Shown here: positions 7,607 to 12,968 of the stretch, in pieces
How the letters are laid out: each line of letters begins with the position of its first letter
Numbering within the stretch: position 1 is the first letter of the stretch
Assembly (NCBI GenBank): GCA_030425785.1
Contig: JAUHYJ010000029.1
Span: 1 to 13,531 of the forward strand
Direction: 5' to 3'
Length of the DNA: 13,531 bases
Source of the DNA: Acidimicrobiia bacterium
GTDB lineage: Bacteria; Actinomycetota; Acidimicrobiia; Acidimicrobiales; Ilumatobacteraceae
Notes under the pieces: model-generated
Told to the model about the DNA's origin: nothing
The model's input: only the letters and a program-made list of their open reading frames with translations
Databases searched by the model: none
Translations under genes and position numbers: made by a program

Positions 7607-7665
7607 GGCGCGGTCCCGGTCATGGGCGGCATGATACGGCGAGGCGAGGGCGGCCCGCAGCTCAC
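7603..7665 (-). CDS. Candidate coupling mini-ORF / leader peptide
   Basis: A GTG at 7665 overlaps the TGA of the acidic protein gene (GTGA). The 20-residue frame MSCGPPSPRRIMPPMTGTAP ends in a TGA that overlaps the GTG of the 45-residue ORF (again GTGA). In the same frame, the ATG at 7623 lies 7 nt behind TATCAT, so a leaderless 6-residue version (MTGTAP) is also possible. The peptide itself may have no function; its job could be to carry ribosomes from the acidic gene, or from an internal promoter, into the 45-residue gene. Chance overlap cannot be excluded in DNA this rich in GC. Confidence 0.35.
   Translation of the reverse strand: MSCGPPSPRRIMPPMTGTAP
7631..7636 (-). promoter_or_regulatory. 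-10 box of a possible internal leaderless promoter
   Basis: On the minus strand TATCAT is followed by 7 nt and then ATG (7623). This is the same spacing as the three plus-strand leaderless promoters. It would let the miniprotein and dehydrogenase-like gene be transcribed apart from the acidic gene. Confidence 0.45.
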
Positions 7666-7880
7666 TCGTGCGGTGTCGGGTCCGTGTCCCCGTGGTCGCC
7701 GGGCTCGCTCAGGTCGTCGACGTCGACGTTCACGTCGTCGTTCACGTCGTCGTCGCTCGCATCCTCGGCCGCATCGCCGCTCGCGTCGTCGACGCTCGCC
7801 GTGGCCGGTACCTCGGACACGACCAGCAGCGGCTGGTCCGGGCGCGTCCGGAAGACGCGCTCCTTCCGCGATCGGTCCAT
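7662..7880 (-). CDS. Small, strongly acidic protein of unknown function
   Basis: 72 residues from the ATG at 7880. A basic N-terminus (MDRSRKERVFRTRP) and a short hydrophobic stretch (LLVVSEV) precede an Asp-rich tail with the repeat DDDVNDDVNVDVDD, ending TDPTPHE. It has no membrane helix or signal peptide and looks largely disordered, perhaps metal- or nucleic-acid-binding by charge; that is a guess. A longer frame to 7967 exists but would run through the conserved promoter element and into dppC, so the ATG at 7880 is preferred. The start lies 9 nt behind a copy of the GTGTCCCC-N16-TGCGTGT element, suggesting control by the sigma factor at 12206-12742. The stop overlaps a mini-ORF start by GTGA. 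No family is recognised. Confidence 0.55.
   Translation of the reverse strand: MDRSRKERVFRTRPDQPLLVVSEVPATASVDDASGDAAEDASDDDVNDDVNVDVDDLSEPGDHGDTDPTPHE
7728..7751 (-). repeat. 12-bp tandem repeat inside the acidic protein gene
   Basis: GTTCACGTCGTC occurs twice head to tail on the plus strand. On the coding strand it encodes the Asp-Asp-Val-Asn repeat of the acidic tail. It keeps frame, so unit gain or loss would only change tail length. Confidence 0.75.
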
Positions 7881-7889
7881 ATGGTCAGC

Positions 7890-7920
7890 ACACGCACGAG
7901 CCGCCCCCGACGGGGGACAC
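7890..7920 (-). promoter_or_regulatory. Bipartite ECF-type promoter element, copy A (acidic protein gene)
   Basis: On the minus strand GTGTCCCC and TGCGTGT are separated by 16 nt, and the element ends 9 nt before the ATG at 7880. It is nearly identical to copy B upstream of the sigma factor: 31 of 35 bases match when the flank to 7924 is included. It begins a few bases after the dppC stop. The spacer holds a small CCCCC/GGGGG inverted repeat. Confidence 0.6.
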
Positions 7921-7929
7921 AGCCACCGA

Positions 7930-8802
7930 TCAGCCGGCCGGATCGAGCGCGTCGCGGAGGCCGTCACCGATGAAGTTGACGCACAGCACCGTCACCAGGA
8001 TCAACAGCCCGGGGAACCACACCAGCCACGGCGCCGTCTGCACGTACCCCTTCGAGCCCGCGAGCATGTTCCCCCACGTCGGTGTCGGCGGCTGGATGCC
8101 GAGACCCAGGAACGACAACGCCGACTCGAGCAGGATCGCGGCCGCCATGGTCAAGGTGACGTTCACCAGGATCGGGCCGCGGGTGTTCGGCACGATGTGA
8201 CGTCGGATGATGTGGGGCCAGCTCGCGCCGGTCGCGCGTGCCGCCATCACGAACTCCTGCTCGCGCAGCGTGAGGGTGACGGCTCGGACGATCCGGGCGA
8301 GCGGCATCCAGGTGATGCCGGCGACGATCAGCACGACCGCGACGAGCGAGTCACCCACGATGCGCGCGGCCACGATCAGCACGATCAGCCCCGGGAGCGC
8401 GAGCATGAAGTCGACGATGCGCATGAGCACGGCGTCGACCCACCCGCCGAGGTAGCCGGCGACCGCGCCGGCCACGGTGCCGACGATCGCACTGACCACG
8501 GCGACGCCGCCGGCGACGGCGAGCGAGATGCGCCCCCCGTACAGCAGCCGCGACAGCTGGTCGCGACCGAGCGAGTCGGTACCGAGCCAGTACGTGCCGT
8601 CGGGCGACGAGAACGTCGACGACAGGTCCTGCTCGGTCTCCGAGTACGGAGCGATCAGCGGTGCGAGCACGCACGCCAGCACGAGCACGGCGAGCACGAT
8701 CGACGCCACGACCGCCGGGCGATGGCGTCGGAAGCGTCGCCGTGCCAGCTGTCCCGGTGACGGCCGGGCAACCTCGTCGAGGGTGGCGACGAGGTCGGTC
8801 AC
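7930..8802 (-). CDS. dppC: Peptide/nickel ABC transporter permease, DppC/OppC type
   Basis: 290 residues. The GTG at 8802 overlaps the TGA of the preceding permease gene (GTGA); the frame stays open upstream but only as a shadow of dppB. A cytoplasmic N-terminus (to about 28) precedes a first membrane helix (30-52), then the OppC-type periplasmic segment YWLGTDSLGRDQLSRLLYGG (71-90). Four or five further helices follow. The EAA loop is FVMAARATGASWPHIIRRHIVPN (184-206), the contact site for the ATPase, and the C-terminal hallmark SALSFLGLGIQPPTPTWGNML is present. It forms the inner-membrane channel with DppB for peptides or similar solutes delivered by the binding protein encoded just upstream. 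All key residues are present. The ATPase genes that usually follow are not in this window. Confidence 0.92.
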   Translation of the reverse strand: MTDLVATLDEVARPSPGQLARRRFRRHRPAVVASIVLAVLVLACVLAPLIAPYSETEQDLSSTFSSPDGTYWLGTDSLGRDQLSRLLYGGRISLAVAGGVAVVSAIVGTVAGAVAGYLGGWVDAVLMRIVDFMLALPGLIVLIVAARIVGDSLVAVVLIVAGITWMPLARIVRAVTLTLREQEFVMAARATGASWPHIIRRHIVPNTRGPILVNVTLTMAAAILLESALSFLGLGIQPPTPTWGNMLAGSKGYVQTAPWLVWFPGLLILVTVLCVNFIGDGLRDALDPAG

Positions 8803-9779
8803 GCGAGTCGCACCCGTGGGTCGAGGACCCCATAGGCGAGGTCGGCCAACAGGTTGAACACGACCACGGCGAGCGAGGTGATCATCAGCCACGGCAGGAT
8901 CACCTGGTAGTCGCCGGACTGGATGGCGTCGAGGAACAACGGGCCCATCCCGGGCCACTGGAAGACGGTCTCGGTGACCACGAGCCCGCCGAAGATCGCA
9001 CCGATGTCGCCGGCCAGCTGCGTGGTGACCGGCACGAGCGCATTGCGCGACGCATGGTGCCGAACGACGCGCGACTCCCGCACACCGAACGCCCGCGCCG
9101 TGCGCACGTAGTCGGCGCGCAGCACTTCGATCATCGAGGCGCGCATGTAGCGGCTGTAGACGGCGACGAGCTGCACGGCGAGCACGGTGGCCGGCAGGAC
9201 GAGGTGCCGCACCCGATCGAGCAGGTCGAAGTCGGTACCCGGACTCCGCGTGCCGGCGGTGTAGAAGATCGGCCCGTCGAGGCCGAGCCAGTCGACGAGG
9301 TACACGCCGAAGACGAGCTGCAGCATGATCGCGAACCAGAAGTTCGGCATCGACAAGCCGAAGAACGCAGCGCCCGTCGACAGGTGGTCGAACGCCGAAC
9401 CGCGGCGGACGGCGGCGACGACACCGATGGTGATGCCGATCAGGAAGCTGATCGAGACCGCGGTGACGCCGAGCACCATCGTGTTCCACAGCGCGTCGGC
9501 GAGCTGCGGCCCGACGGCGCGGTTCGACACGAGCGAGGTGCCGAGGTCGCCGCGCACGACGTTGCCGAGCCAGCGCAGATACTGCATCGCGGCCGGGTCG
9601 TCGAGACCGAGCTGGTCGCGGTAGCGCTGCACGTCCTCGGCCGACACGCGCGGGTTGCTCCGGATGCCGGCCTCGGGGCTCGAGATCGCACGCGTCGCGG
9701 CGAACGACACGATGCTCAGGACGAGCAGGACCGGGATCGACGCGAGCAGCCGACGCAGCGCGTAGGCGACCACGGTCAT
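8799..9779 (-). CDS. dppB: Peptide/nickel ABC transporter permease, DppB/OppB type
   Basis: 326 residues. The N-terminal helix (9-30) with RRLLASIPVLLVLSIVSF is typical of DppB. A periplasmic segment with DQLGLDDP and GDLGTSL follows, then five helices (about 100-122, 135-163, 193-212, 253-272, 292-314). The EAA loop is YVRTARAFGVRESRVVRHHASRNAL (224-248), and FQWPGMGPLFLDAI near 273-286 is a family hallmark. Start: the ATG at 9779 has GAGGGG touching it, whereas the GTG two codons later (9773) has the same GAGGGG at ideal distance and may be the true start. It follows the binding-protein gene after 153 bp containing a strong hairpin, and overlaps dppC by four bases. With DppC it should form the heterodimeric membrane channel. 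Confidence 0.93.
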   Translation of the reverse strand: MTVVAYALRRLLASIPVLLVLSIVSFAATRAISSPEAGIRSNPRVSAEDVQRYRDQLGLDDPAAMQYLRWLGNVVRGDLGTSLVSNRAVGPQLADALWNTMVLGVTAVSISFLIGITIGVVAAVRRGSAFDHLSTGAAFFGLSMPNFWFAIMLQLVFGVYLVDWLGLDGPIFYTAGTRSPGTDFDLLDRVRHLVLPATVLAVQLVAVYSRYMRASMIEVLRADYVRTARAFGVRESRVVRHHASRNALVPVTTQLAGDIGAIFGGLVVTETVFQWPGMGPLFLDAIQSGDYQVILPWLMITSLAVVVFNLLADLAYGVLDPRVRLA

Positions 9780-9816
9780 CCCCTCGGCGTGCCGGCCCGG
9801 CCCGGCCCCGTCGTGA

Positions 9817-9858
9817 TGCGGTCGGGGTGTGTGGTAACCGGGTCACACCCCGACCGCA
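9817..9858 (-). terminator. Strong 15-bp inverted repeat between binding-protein and permease genes
   Basis: TGCGGTCGGGGTGTG at 9817-9831 and its exact complement at 9844-9858 enclose a 12-nt loop. It lies 74 nt behind the binding-protein stop and 37 nt ahead of dppB. There is no T-run. It may act as a partial terminator or as an RNA-stabilising stem that lets the binding protein be made in excess over the permeases. A symmetric operator is a less likely alternative. Confidence 0.6.
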
Positions 9859-9932
9859 CCACTGGGCTGCCGGACGACGACGTCGAACGTGGGGCGCCCA
9901 CCGTCGTCTCCCGGCCGATCATTCGCCGCCGA

Positions 9933-11738
9933 TCACTCGACGACGTACCAGTCGTACATGTTCGAGAAGCCGCCGTAGGTGCTCGACGTCCAGTCGCCGA
10001 TCGGCCCGCCCAGCTGGTCGGAACGCCACGCGGTCAGGTTCGGCAGCTGATAGAGGGGGATCCACGCCATGTCGGCGCGGACCTCTGCCCCGATCGCCCT
10101 GATCGTCTCGAGCCGCTCCGCCGGGTCGAGCTGGCGGTCGCTGAGCCGGACGAGGTCGGTGACGGTCTCGCTGTCCCAGGCCATGCTGTTCTGACCCGAG
10201 AAGCCGTTCTCGTCGCTCGGGATCTGCGAGCGGTCGTACAACGTCGTGACCGACGGGTCGGGGCTCGCCACCTGGGCGTAGAGGCCCATCCCGAAGTCGA
10301 GCGTGGGCAGTCGGTTCTGGAACAGCTCGCCGGCGTCGTAGTTCTCGATCTCGAACCGGATGCCGAAGCCCGCGACCTGCTCCTGGACGAGCGCCTGCAC
10401 GTCCTCACGCCGGGTGTTGCCGGCGACGGTGTTCCACACGATCACCAGCGGGGTGCCGTCGCGCTCCCACACGCCGTCGTCGTTGCGGGCCCATCCGGCC
10501 TCGGTGAGGATCTGGGCGGCCCGATCGACGTCCTGGGTCACGTCGGCGAAGTCGTCGCCACACCAGTCGCCGACGGTCGGAACCCAACCGGCACACTGCA
10601 GCACACCACCGTCCGGGAAGATCGGTGCCATCACGGTGTCGAAGATCTCCTGTCGGTCGATGGCGAACGCGAGCGCCTCGCGCACGGCCTGCTCGGCCAG
10701 GATCGGCGACTGCGGCGACCGCTGGTTCGGCCACAGCCCCTCGAACACCACACCGCCCGCGATCTGGGAGTCGATGCCGTCCTGGTCGAGCCGCTCGGTG
10801 ATGCCGGGCGACGGCTGCGGGAAGATCGCGGCGACCTCACCCGTCTGCAGCGCGATGATCTCGGTGTCGGTGTCCTCACGAGGCACGAACGTGACCTGGT
10901 CGAGCAGCGGGACGCGATCGGCGTCCCAGTAGGCGTCGTTGCGGACCAGGACGGCTTCCTCCGCGCCCCACGAGTCGAGCATCCACGGCCCGCCCGACCA
11001 CTCGATCGCATCGAGCAGCTCGTCGGCCACGTCGGTCGAGGTGAACTCGTCGGCCTTCAGGAGGAACCCGGTGCCACCGCCGAACAGGTCGGCCCAGGGC
11101 GCGTACGGCTCGCTGAACGTGACCACGGCGGCCTTCGGATCCGACGTGTCGACGTCGGTGATGAGGTCGACGCCGGCGGTGCTCAGCGTGCCCGTCGTGT
11201 CGAGGATGGCGCGCCAGGTGAAGCGGACGTCCTCGGACGTGATCGGGCTCCCGTCGCTCCAGACTGCGTCGTCGCGGATCGGGAAGGTGACCGTGAACGG
11301 CTCCTCGGTGATCAGCCCGTTGTCGAGCGACGGCGCCTCGACCAGCACCGGCGACGCCTGGTAGTTCCCGTCGACGTCGAGCTCCATCAACCGCGGGAGC
11401 ACGTGTGCCGTCACCGACCACACGAGCCACGACGCGTTCGCGCACGAGGTGACCGGGTTGAGGCACTCGGGCCACTGCTCGGCGGCGAACACCGCCGAGC
11501 CACCATCGCGATCATCGCCTGTCACGGAGTCCTGGGGCGCCGCGGAGTCCTGGCCGGCCGCGGAGTCCTGCGGTGTCGTCGCGTCGTCGGTGCGTTCGGT
11601 CGTCGCCGGCCCGTCGCCCGGTGCGTCCGCCGGTGCGTCGTCGTCACCCCCGCACGCGGTCGCGACGAGCAACACGCCGGACGCCACGACCATCGACCAT
11701 CTCCGACGTCGCACTTCGGACCCTCCCACCTTCGACAT
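9933..11738 (-). CDS. Lipoprotein peptide-binding protein of an ABC transporter (SBP_bac_5 family)
   Basis: 601 residues from the ATG at 11738. A lipoprotein signal peptide with RRRR, then MVVASGVLLVATAC puts the lipidated Cys at residue 29. An acidic, repetitive linker follows (QDSAAGQDSAAPQDS). The mature part shows family-5 binding-protein features: PITSEDVRFTWRAIL, the NDAYWD segment, IIALQTGEVAAIF, VREALAFAIDRQEIFDTVM and a C-terminal AWIPLYQLPNLTAW. It should capture oligopeptides or similar ligands outside the membrane and pass them to DppB/DppC. Start choice: 11738 lies 9 nt behind promoter copy C and would be leaderless; GTG 11714 has a good GGGAGGG site 6 nt upstream and would give a compact signal peptide with Cys21. 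An ATG at 11768 would lie inside the promoter element and is rejected. Confidence 0.92.
   Translation of the reverse strand: MSKVGGSEVRRRRWSMVVASGVLLVATACGGDDDAPADAPGDGPATTERTDDATTPQDSAAGQDSAAPQDSVTGDDRDGGSAVFAAEQWPECLNPVTSCANASWLVWSVTAHVLPRLMELDVDGNYQASPVLVEAPSLDNGLITEEPFTVTFPIRDDAVWSDGSPITSEDVRFTWRAILDTTGTLSTAGVDLITDVDTSDPKAAVVTFSEPYAPWADLFGGGTGFLLKADEFTSTDVADELLDAIEWSGGPWMLDSWGAEEAVLVRNDAYWDADRVPLLDQVTFVPREDTDTEIIALQTGEVAAIFPQPSPGITERLDQDGIDSQIAGGVVFEGLWPNQRSPQSPILAEQAVREALAFAIDRQEIFDTVMAPIFPDGGVLQCAGWVPTVGDWCGDDFADVTQDVDRAAQILTEAGWARNDDGVWERDGTPLVIVWNTVAGNTRREDVQALVQEQVAGFGIRFEIENYDAGELFQNRLPTLDFGMGLYAQVASPDPSVTTLYDRSQIPSDENGFSGQNSMAWDSETVTDLVRLSDRQLDPAERLETIRAIGAEVRADMAWIPLYQLPNLTAWRSDQLGGPIGDWTSSTYGGFSNMYDWYVVE
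11525..11570 (-). repeat. 18-bp tandem repeat in the lipoprotein linker
   Basis: CGGAGTCCTG followed by eight variable bases repeats at 11525 and 11543, with a third partial unit at 11561. It encodes the QDSAA-type linker between the lipidated Cys and the folded domain. The unit keeps frame, so linker length can vary. Confidence 0.7.
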
Positions 11739-11747
11739 GTGGGGGGA

Positions 11748-11778
11748 ACACGCAGCCGCATCGCCCATCAGGGGACAC
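11748..11778 (-). promoter_or_regulatory. Bipartite ECF-type promoter element, copy C (binding-protein gene)
   Basis: On the minus strand GTGTCCCC and TGCGTGT are again 16 nt apart, and the element ends 9 nt before the ATG at 11738. Only 22 of 31 bases match copy A, and the matches concentrate in the two end blocks. That pattern fits a promoter with -35 and -10 boxes better than a recent duplication. It lies in the short gap behind the one-TM protein gene. Confidence 0.6.
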
Positions 11779-11795
11779 GGACGCGCGCGGCGAAC

Positions 11796-12209
11796 TCAGA
11801 GCGGTCCGGTGAAGCCGATCGTGGGGACGGTCGTCGCGAGTGACGCCGGCGGCGCATCCACCCCGGGCCGCGCGGCCGTGGACACGATGCGATCGATGAC
11901 CGCGCGTTCGGCGTCGGCCGTCGGGTGTCCGAGCGAGGCGGGCACCACGTCGGGCGTCGGCGACACCGCTGCAGCCGGGTCGACTACCGCCGGGGTGTCG
12001 TCGAACGAGTCCCCGGCGTCGCGTCGGTCGTCGAGGACGCCGACGACGACGAGCCCGCCGACGACGAACAGGAGCGGCACCGCGACGACCTGCAGGCCGA
12101 ACCGTCGCCGCGCACTCCGGGCCGGGCCGACGGCGCCGAGGGGCGGCACCGCGACGTCGACCGCGCGCAGTTCGCGTGCGGCGTGCTGGAGGCGCCGCTC
12201 GAGGCTCAT
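11796..12209 (-). CDS. One-TM protein, candidate membrane anti-sigma factor
   Basis: 137 residues. The ATG overlaps the stop of the sigma factor gene by four bases, which fixes the start. Residues 1-36 are a charged cytoplasmic segment (MSLERRLQHAARELRAVDVA). One membrane helix spans about 37-59 (FGLQVVAVPLLFVVGGLVVVGV). An Asp/Pro/Ala-rich extracytoplasmic tail of about 78 residues follows. Gene order and topology (short cytoplasmic part, single TM, outer tail directly after an ECF sigma gene) match sigma/anti-sigma pairs. No zinc-binding HxxxCxxC anti-sigma motif is visible and the cytoplasmic part is shorter than a usual anti-sigma domain, so the role is inferred from position. It may hold the sigma factor at the membrane until an outside signal arrives. 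It could instead be an unrelated membrane protein. Confidence 0.7.
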   Translation of the reverse strand: MSLERRLQHAARELRAVDVAVPPLGAVGPARSARRRFGLQVVAVPLLFVVGGLVVVGVLDDRRDAGDSFDDTPAVVDPAAAVSPTPDVVPASLGHPTADAERAVIDRIVSTAARPGVDAPPASLATTVPTIGFTGPL

Positions 12210-12742
12210 TCGCGCTCCCCCAGCCGTTCGGCGAGCGCGGCTCGACCCCGTTTCAGGTGCGTCTTCACGGTTTCCTCACCGAGGCCCAGGATCGCTGCAA
12301 CCGCCGAGAGCGGCTGGTCCTCGACGTAGAACAGCGCCAGCACCTCGGCCTGGCGGGGCGACAGCGAGCGCAGCGCCTCCCAGACCTCCTCGTCGCCGAC
12401 GACCGGTTCGGCGACCTGCTCGCGGTCGGCCTTGATCCGCTCGACGGCGCGGCGTTCGGACGCCTGGCGGCGGCGGTACGAGATCGACCGGTTGATGACG
12501 ACCCGCCGCACCCACAGATCGGGGCGGTCGAACCCGGCGACGCGCTGCCACCGGTCGTGGGCGGACACGAACGCCTCCTGCGCGAGCTCCTCCGCGATCT
12601 GCATCGATCCAGACAGCGAGTAGGCGAGACGAACGACCGACGGGTACTGCGCTCGATAGAAGTCGTCGAACGCGGGCTCGGCGCGGGCGGGTGCGGTCGT
12701 CGGCGCCGCCGGTGCCGGAACGGTCCGCTGGGAGAGAGCCAC
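12206..12742 (-). CDS. ECF-type RNA polymerase sigma factor
   Basis: 178 residues from the GTG at 12742. Region 2 covers about 25-92 (FDDFYRAQYPSVVRLAYSLSGS, then EELAQEAFVSAHDRW and LWVRRVVINRSISYRRR), the core-binding and -10-recognition part. Region 4 covers about 120-174 (LRSLSPRQAEVLALFYVEDQPLSAVAAILGLGEETVKTHLKRGRAAL), the -35-binding helix-turn-helix. Regions 1 and 3 are absent, as in ECF factors. Start choice: 12742 gives a normal ECF length and lies 7 nt behind the bipartite element (copy B). An in-frame ATG at 12856 with TACGGT 6 nt upstream would give a 216-residue form whose extra residues are encoded partly by copy B; a second promoter and isoform are possible. The stop overlaps the one-TM protein gene. 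Autoregulation is suggested by copy B. Confidence 0.9.
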   Translation of the reverse strand: MALSQRTVPAPAAPTTAPARAEPAFDDFYRAQYPSVVRLAYSLSGSMQIAEELAQEAFVSAHDRWQRVAGFDRPDLWVRRVVINRSISYRRRQASERRAVERIKADREQVAEPVVGDEEVWEALRSLSPRQAEVLALFYVEDQPLSAVAAILGLGEETVKTHLKRGRAALAERLGERE

Positions 12743-12749
12743 GGGAAGG

Positions 12750-12780
12750 ACACGCACGAGCCGCCGCCAGCGGGGGACAC
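12750..12780 (-). promoter_or_regulatory. Bipartite ECF-type promoter element, copy B (sigma factor gene)
   Basis: On the minus strand GTGTCCCC-N16-TGCGTGT ends 7 nt before the GTG at 12742. It is the closest relative of copy A. Its position before the sigma factor's own start is what an autoregulated ECF promoter would show. Confidence 0.6.
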
Positions 12781-12862
12781 GGCCGGTCGGATCGCCCAGG
12801 GCACCGGGAGCAACCCGGTCGACGCGTCGGGTGCCGTCGCGCGCCGGGTGCTCCATGGCCCG

Positions 12863-12868
12863 ACCGTA
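12863..12868 (-). promoter_or_regulatory. Possible -10 box of a second sigma factor promoter
   Basis: TACGGT on the minus strand lies 6 nt before the in-frame ATG at 12856. The spacing is one shorter than at the other TANNNT sites in the window. It could drive basal expression of a longer sigma factor, or be chance. Confidence 0.35.
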
Positions 12869-12933
12869 CCCGAGGAGGCCGACCGGGCTGCGAGCAGTCG
12901 GCGAGCGTGGGCCGGATCGTCGTTCGATCGCGC

Positions 12934-12953
12934 TTGACAACATCTTTTGTCAA
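12934..12953 (+). promoter_or_regulatory. Operator overlapping the -35 box of the ArsR-type gene
   Basis: TTGACAA-catctt-TTGTCAA is a perfect 7-bp inverted repeat, AT-rich in GC-rich surroundings. Its left arm is a consensus -35 (TTGACA). CATGCT follows 17 bp later (12957-12962) as a -10 box, and GTG 12969 lies 6 nt behind that, again a leaderless layout. A dimeric ArsR-type repressor bound here would block polymerase, so autoregulation is likely. Confidence 0.75.
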
Positions 12954-12968
12954 AGGCATGCTGACGGC

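Noticed and set aside
7930..9846. 638-residue frame that would make dppC a large fusion protein
   Set aside because: The extra N-terminal half is dppB read in another frame. The GTG at 8802 overlapping the dppB stop gives a normal 290-residue DppC.
8661..11843. 1060-residue plus-strand open frame opposite the transporter genes
   Set aside because: It is antisense to the binding-protein and permease genes, which carry clear family motifs. The translation is Arg/Asp/His/Gly-rich with no domain, as expected from the complement of GC-biased codons.
7890..12780. The three 31-bp elements as a CRISPR array or transposon ends
   Set aside because: They are kilobases apart, all in the same orientation, with genes rather than spacers between them, and each sits just before a start codon.
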